NCBI RefSeq assembly: GCF_000019725.1
Contig: NC_010505.1
Location: 5,378,001-5,442,000, forward strand
Source of the DNA: Methylobacterium radiotolerans JCM 2831
Lineage (GTDB): Bacteria; Pseudomonadota; Alphaproteobacteria; Rhizobiales; Beijerinckiaceae
Direction of reading: 5' to 3'
DNA: 64,000 bases
Part shown: positions 55,092 through 64,000 of the stretch, one piece after another
Position numbering within the stretch: the first letter of the stretch is position 1
Layout of the letters: every line of letters begins with the position of its first letter
The notes under the pieces: model-generated
Database searches by the model: none
The model's input: only the letters and a program-made list of their open reading frames with translations
What the model was told of the DNA's origin: nothing
Position numbers and translations under genes: made by a program

Positions 55092-56072
55092 ATGGGGCTT
55101 CCGTTCGGGCTCAGCGTGTTCGCCGTGGGCGTGGCGGCGCTGGTGATCGTCACCCTGGCCGCGGGCGTGAAGATCGTGCCCCAGGGCTACGTCTACACGG
55201 TGGAGCGCTTCGGCCGCTACGCCCGCAGCCTCGACGCCGGCCTCGGCCTGATCACGCCCTTCGTCGAGCGCGTCGGCCGCAAGGTCAACGTGATGGAGCA
55301 GGTCATCGACGTGCCGAGCCAGCAGGCCTTCACCCGCGACAATGCCGGCGTCACCATCGACGCGGTCGTGTTCTACCAGGTCCTCGACGCCGCGCGCGCA
55401 TCCTACGAGGTCTCGAGCCTCGACCTCGCCGCCACGACGCTGACCATGACCAATATCCGCACCGTGGTCGGCTCGATGGATCTCGACCAGCTCCTCGCCC
55501 ACCGCGACGAGATCAACGAGCGCCTGCTCCGGGTGATGGATGCGGCGGCCTCGCCCTGGGGCGTCAAGATCAACCGGATCGAGATCAAGGACATCGTGCT
55601 CCCGGCCGATCTCGCCGGGGCGATGGCCCGGCAGATGAAGGCCGAGCGCGAGAAGCGCGCCTCGATCCTGGAGGCGGAAGGGCAGCGCGCCGCCGAGATC
55701 CTGCGGGCCGAGGGGCGCAAGCAGTCGGCGATCCTGGAGGCAGAGGGCCGGCGCGAGGCCGCCTTCCGCGACGCGGAGGCGCGGGAGCGCTCCGCCGAGG
55801 CCGAGGCGACGGCGACCGGCATGGTCAGCCGGGCGATCGCCGAGGGCGACATCGCGGCGGCGAACTTCCTCGTGGCCGAGAAGTACGTCGACGCCGTGCG
55901 GGCGATCGCCACCGCGCCGAACCAGCGGGTCGTGGTGGTGCCGATCGAGGCTGCGGCGCTCGCCGGCACCCTCGGCGGCATCGGCGAACTCACCCGCTCG
56001 GTCTTCGGCGACGGCGCCGCCGCGCCCCGGCGCACCGGGACGCCGCCGAACGTCGCTGCGCCGCGGGCCTGA
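55092..56072 (+). CDS. SPFH/Band 7 membrane protein (QmcA/stomatin-like)
   Basis: This 326-residue protein has an N-terminal hydrophobic anchor (GLSVFAVGVAALVIVTLA) and the SPFH domain: VPQGYVYTVERFGRYARSL, GLGLITPFVERVGRKVNVME, RDNAGVTIDAVVFYQVLD and TNIRTVVGSMDLDQLLAHRD. A long Ala/Glu coiled coil (about residues 180-255) follows. Such proteins form membrane microdomain scaffolds and chaperone proteases. GGGGAGGGG sits just before ATG 55092. An NfeD gene follows 5 bases downstream, the standard partner. Confidence 0.93.
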   Translation: MGLPFGLSVFAVGVAALVIVTLAAGVKIVPQGYVYTVERFGRYARSLDAGLGLITPFVERVGRKVNVMEQVIDVPSQQAFTRDNAGVTIDAVVFYQVLDAARASYEVSSLDLAATTLTMTNIRTVVGSMDLDQLLAHRDEINERLLRVMDAAASPWGVKINRIEIKDIVLPADLAGAMARQMKAEREKRASILEAEGQRAAEILRAEGRKQSAILEAEGRREAAFRDAEARERSAEAEATATGMVSRAIAEGDIAAANFLVAEKYVDAVRAIATAPNQRVVVVPIEAAALAGTLGGIGELTRSVFGDGAAAPRRTGTPPNVAAPRA

Positions 56073-56077
56073 CGCCG

Positions 56078-56533
56078 GTGACGATCGCCTCCCTCGCCGG
56101 AACCTTCGAGGCCCTCGGGGCGGCCTGGAGCTGGGTGATCGCCGGCCTCGTGCTGGCCGGTGCCGAGATCCTGCTGCCCGGCGTGTTCCTGATCTGGCTC
56201 GGGCTCGCCGCCGTCGCGACCGGCCTCGCGGCGGCGGCGCTCCCCATGCCCTGGCAGGGCCAGACCCTGCTGTTCGCCGGTCTCGCCGTCGCCCTGGTGG
56301 CGCTCGCGACGCGCCTCCAGCGGCGCGGCAAGGGTACCGGGCCGGAGCTGAACCGGGCCGACCGGGGCCTGATCGGGCGCGAGGGGGTGCTCGACGAGCC
56401 GATCGTGCGGGGCGCGGGCCGGATCCGCTTCGACGACACGCTGTGGCGGGTCGAGGGGCCCGACCTGCCGGCGGGCCGGCGGGTGCGCGTCACCGGGATC
56501 GGCGGCACGGTCCTGCGCGTGGAGGCGGCCTGA
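56078..56533 (+). CDS. NfeD-family protein
   Basis: This 151-residue protein starts with GTG at 56078, right after the SPFH gene. Two or three membrane helices (VIAGLVLAGAEILLPGVFLI, LLFAGLAVALVALATRL) precede a C-terminal OB-fold (LIGREGVLDEPIVRGAGRI and RVRVTGIGGTVLRVEA). It is the short NfeD type without the ClpP-like protease domain and partners the SPFH protein in membrane quality control. Confidence 0.92.
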   Translation: MTIASLAGTFEALGAAWSWVIAGLVLAGAEILLPGVFLIWLGLAAVATGLAAAALPMPWQGQTLLFAGLAVALVALATRLQRRGKGTGPELNRADRGLIGREGVLDEPIVRGAGRIRFDDTLWRVEGPDLPAGRRVRVTGIGGTVLRVEAA

Positions 56534-56542
56534 GGGCCGCGC

Positions 56543-59422
56543 CTACCCGAACGCCCCGACCTCGTGCTGGATCATCCCCGAGATTTCCCGCACCTGATCG
56601 AACATCCGGCGAATCGGCTGGAACAGGTTGGCGTGCTCGGACTCGTAGGTGCCGACGTCGCGCGGGCCGGCCGGCTCGCCGAAATTGAGGCCGAGCGTCG
56701 GGTCCGGCGTGACCGGGAAGATCGCGTCGAGGAGCTTCAGGCAGCCGTCGATGTCCAGCCGCAGGAAGCGCTCCAGCAGCTGCTCGCGGGAGATGCCCGC
56801 CTGCGGCCGGAAGCCCGGGATGTGCACCGCCAGGAACCAGATCCGGTGGATCAGCGCGAGGCGCAGGGCGTGGAGCAGCGTCAGCCGGGCCGACATGGCG
56901 GGCAGGTCCGGGGCGGCCGCGCTCAGGGCGAGCCAGTCCCGGGTCAGGCGTCCGAACAGGTTCCGCAGCGCGGGGGCGAGGTCGAGGCGCTCCAGCGCGC
57001 CCGAGATCACCACGAGCTCGTCCCGGCGGAAATCCTTCTGGGTGCGCCGCGCCCGCTCCAGCCACACGGCCGGGTCGAGCGTGTCGATGTAGGCCCGCAG
57101 CACGTCGAGGTCGCCGACCGAGGCGGCGTGCTGGACCAGCCGGAAGGCCCGGGAGAAGCGCACCGAATCGCGCCGCATGTCGCGGAACAGGTCCGGGCCG
57201 CGCTGGGCGGCCCGTCCGATCCCGTGGAGGGAATTCGCCAGGAAGCCGAGCTGGTGCAGGATCGCGTTGTTGGGGATCGCCCGCATCTGGCGCGGATGGG
57301 TGATCCGCGCCGGGCCGCCGTTGTCGGTCTGGCGCGCCACCGGGCGCGACCCGGTCCGGTCGATCAGGCTCGGGCCGAAGGTGCCGAGCAGGGCGGCGTA
57401 GCCCGGGTCGTCGACCAGCGCCTCCATGTCCTGGCGGGCGGCGGTGAAGAACTCGAGGGCGAAATCCGGCTCGGCGTAGATCGGATCGACCCTGCCGTCG
57501 GAGGCCTTCGGCCGGTCGTTCAAGGCGTAGTCCGGGAACGAATCCTCCTCCGTCACGTCGAGCGCGTAGACGTGCTCGGCGATGCGGGCGACGCTGGCGC
57601 GCGCCAGCGCCTCGGTGCCGTACAGCAGGTAGCCGTCGGTGCCCTGGAAGCTCGATTCGAGCCGGACCCGGATGCCGGCCTTGCGGGCCCGGTCCCGCGC
57701 ATCCTCCGGGGCGAGGTAGGCGAGGCGGTCGCGCAGGGAGGTCGGATGGGCGCCGCGCCCGATCGACTCGCCGTGCGTGTCGAAGATCGCGAGCTCGACG
57801 TCGGACAGGCCGTTCTGGACCAGCATCTCGGTGATGCGCAGCCGCAGCCGCTCGATCCAGAAGGTCGCCGCCAGCTGGCCGACGTAGCGGCCCGAATCGG
57901 AGTAGCCGAACTGCACGGTGAGCCGGCCGATGCGCTTCAGATACTGCCGCCAGTGCGGGTTGCGCAGGGCGTCGTCGAGCACCCGGATACCCTGCTCGAG
58001 GGCGCTCGCCGTCTCGAACAGCGGCGTGATCTCGAGCTTGTCGGCGATGCCGTAGTGGCGCGCGAGCCAGAGGGCCGCGAGCAGGGTGTAGCCGGTCTCG
58101 GTCTCGGCGATGAGGAAGCGCACCGGATGGGTGCCGTCCACGTGCTTGAGGATCTGGGCGATCGTCATCATCAGCCGCGCCGCCGAGGCCCGCTCGGCCG
58201 CGAGCGCCCCGAAATCGACGGCCACCGGGCGGACGTCGTTCAGCAGGGTGTGGATCGTCGCGAGGTGCGAGCGGCGCCGAGCCGCGTCGGTGGGCTCGCC
58301 CTCCAGGTCGATCACCCGCCGCACCGCGTTGTGGATCTGGCTCGCGTTCAGCCGGAAATGCGGCAGGGCGTTCGACAGGCCGTGCGTCGCGACCCCCGCG
58401 CGCAGGATGGCGATCCGGCGCTGGTCGCCCGCGTCGTCGGCGGCCTCGAGGGCCTGGGTCAGCCCGGCGACGAGGGCGCCGGCATCGGTCTGGGCGCGCT
58501 CGCGCTCGATGATGAGCGCCAGGGCGAAGCGGTGCACCGCCTCGAGGGACGGCTGGTCACCGAGGCGCGGCGCCACGGTGAGCTGGCGGTTCACCGCCGC
58601 CAGGGCGTTCTCGGCGAGGGCCCGGACCTCCCGGCAGGCGGGGATCTCCGGCAGGTCGCGCATCACCCGGTCGAACTGCATGCGCTTCGAGATCAGCCGG
58701 TAGCGCAGGGTGTCCCACCAGCCGATATCGGTCCGTCCGTCGGTGTCGCAGCCGACCCAGCTGGCGATGGCGAAGGGGCGGGGCGTCAGCTCCGTCCAGC
58801 GGTCCGGCCAGCGCGCGCGGGCGGCGTCGAGCAGGGCGCCGTTGAAGGCGTCGAGGGCGAGCCGGCCGTTATTGGCCGCCGCGCAGGCCTGCTCGAACTC
58901 GACATCCAGGGTGATCGGCGCGTCCGGCCGCGTCGACAGGGCCGCCGCGCGCGCGATCAGCCCGGCGCGGTCCTTGGCGTCGGGCAGGCTCGCGGCCTCG
59001 GCGAGGAGGCCGGCGACGGCCCGGGGCATGCCGAAGGTAGGGTGGGCCGTGAACACCACCGCGAAGGCGGTGCGGTGGATCAGGGCCGCGAAGGTCTCGA
59101 CGCTGTCCGCCCGGTCGGGGGCCGCCGCCACGAGCCGGGCGGGAATTCCCGCCTGCGGGTCGTCCGGGCCGGCGTCGAGCCCGACATAGGCGCGCAGCCG
59201 CTCCGCCCGCGCCGCCAGGGCCGCGGCACGCAGGCGCACGAACAGCCCGTCCAGGTCGCCGGTCGAGATCTCGTCCCGGTCGAAGCGCCGGGTGATCGCC
59301 AAGGTCACCGCCAGGACGGGATTGCGGAACGGATCCTCCCGGGCCTGCTCCCGGGCGGCCTCGATCAGGCCGAGGAGGTGCGCCTCCAGTTCCTCGGGCT
59401 CGCGGCTCGGCTCGTGCTGCAT
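56543..59422 (-). CDS. Divergent phosphoenolpyruvate carboxylase homologue
   Basis: This 959-residue protein has PEPC landmarks: VVFTAHPTFGM (catalytic-type His127), SWVGCDTDGR, ITPLFETASALEQG, FGYSDSGRYVGQ and QMRAIPNN. Canonical PEPC converts PEP and bicarbonate to oxaloacetate, a step of the serine cycle in methylotrophs. But the glycine-rich loop FHGRGGSxGRG of E. coli is here THGESIGRG: two residues are missing, including the position of catalytic Arg581. SDSxKD reads SDSGRY, and the C-terminal QNTG is replaced by EVGAFG. A canonical paralogue may exist elsewhere. Activity is therefore doubtful. ATG 59422 is used; 59452 is also in frame. Confidence 0.83.
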   Translation of the reverse strand: MQHEPSREPEELEAHLLGLIEAAREQAREDPFRNPVLAVTLAITRRFDRDEISTGDLDGLFVRLRAAALAARAERLRAYVGLDAGPDDPQAGIPARLVAAAPDRADSVETFAALIHRTAFAVVFTAHPTFGMPRAVAGLLAEAASLPDAKDRAGLIARAAALSTRPDAPITLDVEFEQACAAANNGRLALDAFNGALLDAARARWPDRWTELTPRPFAIASWVGCDTDGRTDIGWWDTLRYRLISKRMQFDRVMRDLPEIPACREVRALAENALAAVNRQLTVAPRLGDQPSLEAVHRFALALIIERERAQTDAGALVAGLTQALEAADDAGDQRRIAILRAGVATHGLSNALPHFRLNASQIHNAVRRVIDLEGEPTDAARRRSHLATIHTLLNDVRPVAVDFGALAAERASAARLMMTIAQILKHVDGTHPVRFLIAETETGYTLLAALWLARHYGIADKLEITPLFETASALEQGIRVLDDALRNPHWRQYLKRIGRLTVQFGYSDSGRYVGQLAATFWIERLRLRITEMLVQNGLSDVELAIFDTHGESIGRGAHPTSLRDRLAYLAPEDARDRARKAGIRVRLESSFQGTDGYLLYGTEALARASVARIAEHVYALDVTEEDSFPDYALNDRPKASDGRVDPIYAEPDFALEFFTAARQDMEALVDDPGYAALLGTFGPSLIDRTGSRPVARQTDNGGPARITHPRQMRAIPNNAILHQLGFLANSLHGIGRAAQRGPDLFRDMRRDSVRFSRAFRLVQHAASVGDLDVLRAYIDTLDPAVWLERARRTQKDFRRDELVVISGALERLDLAPALRNLFGRLTRDWLALSAAAPDLPAMSARLTLLHALRLALIHRIWFLAVHIPGFRPQAGISREQLLERFLRLDIDGCLKLLDAIFPVTPDPTLGLNFGEPAGPRDVGTYESEHANLFQPIRRMFDQVREISGMIQHEVGAFG

Positions 59423-59584
59423 CGGTCGGTCCCGGCTCCGGTCTGCCCGCATCTACCCGGTCCGACGGCCCACGCAAGGAGCGTTCCGCGCGCGATCGGG
59501 GACACGGCCGCGACGCGGCGGGGAGACATCGAGGCCTGGATGGGGTGGCGGTGGCCCGAACCGCAGGTTAGAGCTGGCCTCCTG

Positions 59585-59887
59585 ATGGAGCGCCTGTTCA
59601 TCATCCTGGCTATTCTGGTCTTCGCCGTCGCCATCGTCGCGGTCGCCGCGATGGCGGCGCGCGGCCGGCGCGAGCCCCTGCGCATGGGTTCCGAACTCGA
59701 CATCGAGGACGAGGACCTGCTCATCGGCTCGGTCGGACCGCGCAAGAGCCCGATCGACCGCAGCGCACAGGTGCTCGACCCGCGGGTGCTCGATCTGGAA
59801 GCGATTGAATTGGAGCCGATCCGAGCTCTCGACCGGACGCAGCGCAACCAGCCGCTCCGCGGGGATCCGCCGGGAGCCGCGCGATGA
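59585..59887 (+). CDS. Single-span membrane protein of unknown function
   Basis: This 100-residue protein has an N-terminal helix (LFIILAILVFAVAIVAVAAM) followed by RGRREP and an acidic segment GSELDIEDEDLLIGSV, then DPRVLDLEAIELEPIRALD and a basic, proline-rich tail. The topology suggests a short anchor with a cytoplasmic tail. No family is recognised. Its stop overlaps the ATG of the next exported protein (ATGA), so they form a pair. The start lies on the other strand from the PEPC homologue, 162 bases past its start. Confidence 0.65.
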   Translation: MERLFIILAILVFAVAIVAVAAMAARGRREPLRMGSELDIEDEDLLIGSVGPRKSPIDRSAQVLDPRVLDLEAIELEPIRALDRTQRNQPLRGDPPGAAR

Positions 59888-60621
59888 GGCTGCGCGCGCG
59901 CGGGGTGGCCGGGCTGCTGCTCGCCGGCCCTCTCTGCCTGTCGATGATGCAGAGCGTTCCGTCGGCGCCCGCCGGCAAGCCGGCCGCGCCTGCCCAGGTC
60001 GCGCCTGCGCAAGTCCCGCCTGCCCAAGTCCCGCCTGCCCAAGTCCCGCCTGTCCCTGCGGCGCCCGCGGCGGCGGCGCCAGCAACGCCCGGTCAGATCG
60101 ACCCTCGGGCGGCGAGCCCCACGCCGGCCGCCGGTCCGACTCTCGAGCAGCCCTGCGGCACGCAGGCGGCCCGGTTCGAGAGCGCCAAGGGGTTCAAGAT
60201 GGTGATCACGCGGGCCGGGCAGGTCCGCACGACGAACCCGCTCAGGCCGCTGACGACCGAGGTGAACGAGGTTCTCCAGGTCGTGATCGCCGGCAAGGTC
60301 GCCACCGCCTACGGGCCGGACTTCACGACGCTGCGGCGCGGCGGCGCCGCGTCGGGCGTCGAGGCGATGCTCGGCAGCCCGATCCAGTGGGAGCCGACGC
60401 TGCCGACCTTCCCCGATCCGATCGCGATCGTCACCGAGGAGGGGACGCCCCTGGCGCAGCTCACGTTCCGCGCCTGCGAGGCGCCGCCCGCCGTCAAGGC
60501 GCCGAAGGTGCCGAAGGCCGAGGCCCGCAAGAAGGCGCCCCGGCACGCGGCGCCGAAGGCCGCCGCGGCCCCGAAGACGCCCCCCGGCTTCTCCATGCCT
60601 CAGGGGGCGATCGCCGAGTAG
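59884..60621 (+). CDS. Exported Pro/Ala-repeat protein of unknown function
   Basis: This 245-residue protein has a signal-like N-terminus (GVAGLLLAGPLCLSMM), then a Pro/Ala-rich linker containing repeated PPAQV units encoded by a 15-base tandem repeat. A globular core follows (GTQAARFESAKGFKMVITRA, NEVLQVVIAGKVATAYGPDF), and a Lys/Ala/Pro-rich tail ends it. The tail and linker suggest contact with cell wall or DNA-like polyanions, but this is inference. It is translationally coupled to the preceding small membrane protein. Confidence 0.75.
   Translation: MRLRARGVAGLLLAGPLCLSMMQSVPSAPAGKPAAPAQVAPAQVPPAQVPPAQVPPVPAAPAAAAPATPGQIDPRAASPTPAAGPTLEQPCGTQAARFESAKGFKMVITRAGQVRTTNPLRPLTTEVNEVLQVVIAGKVATAYGPDFTTLRRGGAASGVEAMLGSPIQWEPTLPTFPDPIAIVTEEGTPLAQLTFRACEAPPAVKAPKVPKAEARKKAPRHAAPKAAAAPKTPPGFSMPQGAIAE
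59986..60045 (+). repeat. 15-base tandem repeat inside a coding region
   Basis: Four 15-base units run head to tail from 59986. Units 3 and 4 (CCGCCTGCCCAAGTC) are identical, and units 1 and 2 differ by one or two bases each. Each unit encodes P-A-Q-V-P/A, so copy-number changes would stay in frame. Confidence 0.8.
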
Positions 60622-60624
60622 CGG

Positions 60625-60984
60625 CTACTTCTGCTTGGCGATGACCTTGTCCTTGATGCCGTCGTAGACATTCTTCGGGATGATCTTCTTGGAGACGAGG
60701 TCGTCCTTCCCGCGATACGGCCGCCCCTTGATGATCGCGGCCGCGCGGGCCGCGCCGATGCCGGGCAGGGCGTCGAGCTCCTCGGCGCTGGCGCTGTTGA
60801 GGTCGATGAGTGCCCCCTTGGCGGCGTTCGGCGATCCGGCGACCGGTGCGCTCGGCGCCGCGGGCTTCGCGGGGGCCACGGGGGCCGCGGTCGTCGGCGC
60901 CTGGGGCGCCTGCGCCAGGGCGGGAGCCGCGACGAGGCTCGACAGGAGGGCGAGGAGGGCGAGGGTCTTGGTGGAGGAGGCCAT
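60625..60984 (-). CDS. ComEA-like helix-hairpin-helix protein
   Basis: This 119-residue exported protein has a signal peptide ([17 protein letters not shown]), an Ala/Pro linker, and one helix-hairpin-helix unit: [37 protein letters not shown], with a C-terminal [10 protein letters not shown]. The fold binds DNA in ComEA, a DNA-uptake receptor, though isolated HhH proteins may have other roles. GGGAGAA precedes ATG 60984. No competence genes adjoin it. Confidence 0.87.
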
Positions 60985-61209
60985 GGCGTTCTCCCGAGAG
61001 GCGCGGCCCGCACCGCGGTGCCGTCGCGTCAGAACTGCGCCGCCCCGATTGAACCCGCGCTTAACGGTTGTGGTCCGGCACCCCTAGTCACGGGCCGGCG
61101 CCGGAGCTATAAGCCGGCCCTCATCCGTATCCCGCGGTGTGCGTGGCGATCCTCGATCGAGGAGCCGCCCGCGCGCCGCTTTGTCCGCGGCGTCACGAAG
61201 GATCCAGCC

Positions 61210-61398
61210 ATGGCCGTTCCGAAGCGAAAGACCTCCCCCTCCCGCCGCGGCATGCGCCGCTCGGCCGACGCCCTCAAGGCGCCGACCTACGTCGAGGACA
61301 AGGATTCCGGCGAGCTGCGCCGCCCGCACCACATCGACCTGAAGACCGGCATGTACCGCGGCCGTCAGGTGCTGAAGGTGAAGTCCGCCGAGGCCTGA
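61210..61398 (+). CDS. rpmF: 50S ribosomal protein L32
   Basis: The 62-residue protein [20 protein letters not shown] continues with [20 protein letters not shown] and MYRGRQVLK, the standard alphaproteobacterial L32. It lacks zinc-binding cysteines (the C-minus form). GAAGGA lies ahead of ATG 61210. It stands alone, converging on a small hypothetical gene, with a shared hairpin at the 3' ends. Confidence 0.97.
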
Positions 61399-61410
61399 GC
61401 CTTCGCGAGG

Positions 61411-61434
61411 GCGGCGCCTCAGGCGAGGCGCCGC
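61411..61434. terminator. Hairpin between rpmF and a convergent gene
   Basis: GCGGCGCCT (61411-61419) and AGGCGCCGC (61426-61434) pair perfectly around a 6-base loop. It lies 13 bases after rpmF and overlaps the last codons of the leftward gene, so it likely ends rpmF transcription. No T-run. Confidence 0.5.
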
Positions 61435-61733
61435 GCCGCCTCCGTGTAGCGCGCGGCGGCCATCCGGGTCCGTTCCAGGCGCGACGGCAGCAGCGTCGGA
61501 TCACCCGCCGTCAGCAATTGCGCGATGAAGCCGGCGCGGGGTCTCCCCGCGGCCGCGCGTTCTGCTGTCCGGGGGGCGGGCGACTCGTCGGACCGGCCCC
61601 CGTCGATCAGGGCGAGAGCCTGGACCTCCGTCCGCGCCGCCTCGGGGGATCCGTCCGCGTCCGGGACCGGCGCGCGCCGGGTGGGCCGGACCTGTGTCGG
61701 GCCGAGACGGCTGACTGTTCCGATCCGCACCAT
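61419..61733 (-). CDS. Conserved-looking hypothetical protein, 104 residues
   Basis: This protein begins MVRIGTVSRLGPTQVRPTRR and has a basic, low-complexity first half. The C-terminal half RAGFIAQLLTAGDPTLLPSR and ARYTEAARRL resembles short proteins common in Hyphomicrobiales. GGAG stands 9 bases ahead of ATG 61733. Its function is unknown. Residues 60-104 are the only part I would treat as conserved. It converges on rpmF. Confidence 0.55.
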   Translation of the reverse strand: MVRIGTVSRLGPTQVRPTRRAPVPDADGSPEAARTEVQALALIDGGRSDESPAPRTAERAAAGRPRAGFIAQLLTAGDPTLLPSRLERTRMAAARYTEAARRLA

Positions 61734-61826
61734 GCGCACATTCTCCGCACGTTTCCGTGCCCGTGTCGCAAAGGTGGGGCCGACGTTTACGGATCGTCAA
61801 CCCTTCGACCGGCCGGTCCGGCCGAA

Positions 61827-62423
61827 TTACTTTTTCGCGAGCGCCTCCAGGCGCTGCTGCATCTCCAGCATCTGGCGCTTGAGATCGTCCAGCTCGCCGC
61901 CCCCGTATTGCGCGGACTGTGTCGGGGCCGGCGCCGTCGGCTGGGCTCCGGGCGCGGGCGGCGCGAAGCCCGTGAACATCTTCATGGCGTCGCCGAAGAA
62001 GTTCATGTTGGTGCGCACCTGCTGCTCGATGGCGTTCTGGAACGCTGCCGGACCGAAGCTCTGGGCGAACTTCTCGCGCAGGCCGTCCTGGTCCTTGGCG
62101 AAATTCGCCATCGAGAATTCGAGGAAGCTCGGCACCATCGTGCGCATGCTGTCGCCGTAGAAGCGGATCAGCTGGCGCAGGAACGCCACCGGGAGCAGGT
62201 TCTCGGCGCCGGCCTTGTTCTCCTGCTCGAAGATGATCTGCGTGAGGACCGAGCGGGTGATGTCGTCGCCCGTGCGCGCGTCGTAGACGACGAAATCCTC
62301 GCCGTTCTGCACCATCGTGGCGAGGTCCTCCAGCGTCACGTAGGTCGAGGTGCCGGTGTGATAGAGGCGCCGGTTGGCGTACTTCTTGATGACGGTCTGG
62401 GTGGCCTTGACGGTATCCGCCAT
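61827..62423 (-). CDS. phaR: Polyhydroxyalkanoate synthesis repressor PhaR
   Basis: This 198-residue DNA-binding protein senses PHA: it represses granule-associated genes until it is titrated onto the polymer. The N-terminal DNA-binding domain is VIKKYANRRLYHTGTSTYVT with LEDLATMVQNGEDFVVYDA. The PHB-accumulation regulatory motif LRQLIRFYGDSMRTMVPSFL follows. The C-terminus has a Pro/Ala linker and a coiled coil (LKRQMLEMQQRLEALAKK). It is divergent from phaA. The start is ATG 62423. Confidence 0.94.
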   Translation of the reverse strand: MADTVKATQTVIKKYANRRLYHTGTSTYVTLEDLATMVQNGEDFVVYDARTGDDITRSVLTQIIFEQENKAGAENLLPVAFLRQLIRFYGDSMRTMVPSFLEFSMANFAKDQDGLREKFAQSFGPAAFQNAIEQQVRTNMNFFGDAMKMFTGFAPPAPGAQPTAPAPTQSAQYGGGELDDLKRQMLEMQQRLEALAKK

Positions 62424-62532
62424 CGGGAACGGCCTTTCTGGACTCGGGACCGGGGGGCGTTGCAGACGCGCGGTGCTGTCTGGCGGGGGCTGTCTTCGCG
62501 CCCGCAACACGATCCTTAAAGCCTTCCCCGGG

Positions 62533-62576
62533 CGCAGAAAACAGCAAACTGCAGCTCTTCAACGCAGAATAATGCA
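62533..62576. promoter_or_regulatory. GCAG-rich cluster in the phaR-phaA divergent region
   Basis: The 324-base gap 62424-62747 lies between divergent phaR and phaA. Within it, GCAG or CTGC occurs repeatedly at 62533-62576, including CTGCAG. Paracoccus PhaR is reported to prefer TGC-rich sites, so this is a plausible autoregulatory operator, though spacing does not match a single clean palindrome. No gene is seen in the gap. Confidence 0.28.
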
Positions 62577-62747
62577 GAGTGGTCGGGGCGGCCGCGCCAT
62601 TTCAGTCTCGCGGTCGCGTCATCGGCGCGTTTGGCGCATCGATGCACAACCTTGACTTCGCCGACCTCAAGCCCTTCATCCCAGAGCCGGCACAGAGCGC
62701 GCCCCGGGACGTGGAGGCGCGCCGGCTCGCGAGAGGAGAACGTTCAC

Positions 62748-63932
<1,185 letters not shown>

Positions 63933-64000
63933 TCGGTCTGTCACGACAGTATCGGCTCACAACATAGACTTAAGGCCGAAGTCAGAAAAAATCGCGTGCG

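Overview
The window reads as a chromosomal segment of a high-GC alphaproteobacterium, most likely a Methylobacterium or Methylorubrum relative (order Hyphomicrobiales). This rests on strong third-position GC in nearly every gene, a class I PHA synthase with PhaA and PhaR, an alphaproteobacterial AddB, paired Porin_2-type porins, a DUF3140 protein and Methylobacterium-like gene content. The genus call is inference from remembered family resemblance; no search was run. I saw no tRNA, rRNA, CRISPR array, insertion sequence or prophage.

Layout. 0.3-4.6 kb holds mnmA, a PmtA-like phospholipid methyltransferase, a TVP38-family membrane protein and a sensor kinase, all rightward. 4.7-6.9 kb, leftward, holds bioB preceded by an unusual soluble receptor with a chemoreceptor hairpin tip followed by a Cache-like domain. 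7.1-9.7 kb is a divergent pair: a fumarylacetoacetate hydrolase-family enzyme and a FadL channel. 9.9-16.1 kb holds phaC, alaC, several small exported proteins, a DUF3140 protein and prfB with its programmed +1 frameshift. 16.3-23.4 kb is a leftward operon for a peptide ABC transporter (dppABCDF-like) followed by a gamma-glutamyltransferase without a signal peptide. 23.8-26.3 kb has a two-domain PilZ protein and a HupE permease / winged-helix regulator / exported repeat-protein module. 26.7-30.9 kb holds two paralogous porins. 31.2-36.2 kb looks like a tricarboxylate-use locus (2-hydroxycarboxylate transporter, MFS citrate/tricarballylate symporter, GntR regulator, TcuA-like dehydrogenase).

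36.4-46.4 kb is mixed housekeeping: addB, glutaryl-CoA dehydrogenase, an AEC carrier, a methyltransferase, a PLP enzyme, tspO, a PsiE-family protein and a DUF4337 protein. 46.5-50.9 kb is an RND efflux pump and its adaptor. 51.4-54.8 kb is a three-glycosyltransferase cluster. 55.1-56.5 kb is an SPFH/NfeD pair. 56.5-59.4 kb is a divergent PEP carboxylase homologue whose glycine-rich catalytic loop is shortened. 59.6-62.4 kb has small exported proteins, rpmF and phaR; phaA faces away from phaR at the right edge.

How it fits together. PHA metabolism appears twice (phaC at about 10 kb, phaR/phaA at about 62 kb). Two uptake systems appear with matching enzymes: peptide import with gamma-glutamyl hydrolysis, and tricarboxylate import with oxidation. 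The points most worth a second look are the PEP carboxylase homologue, the soluble Cache receptor, the HupE/winged-helix/repeat-protein module with an apparent CTG start, the TcuA locus without a visible TcuB, and a sigma-54-like promoter ahead of the peptide transporter.
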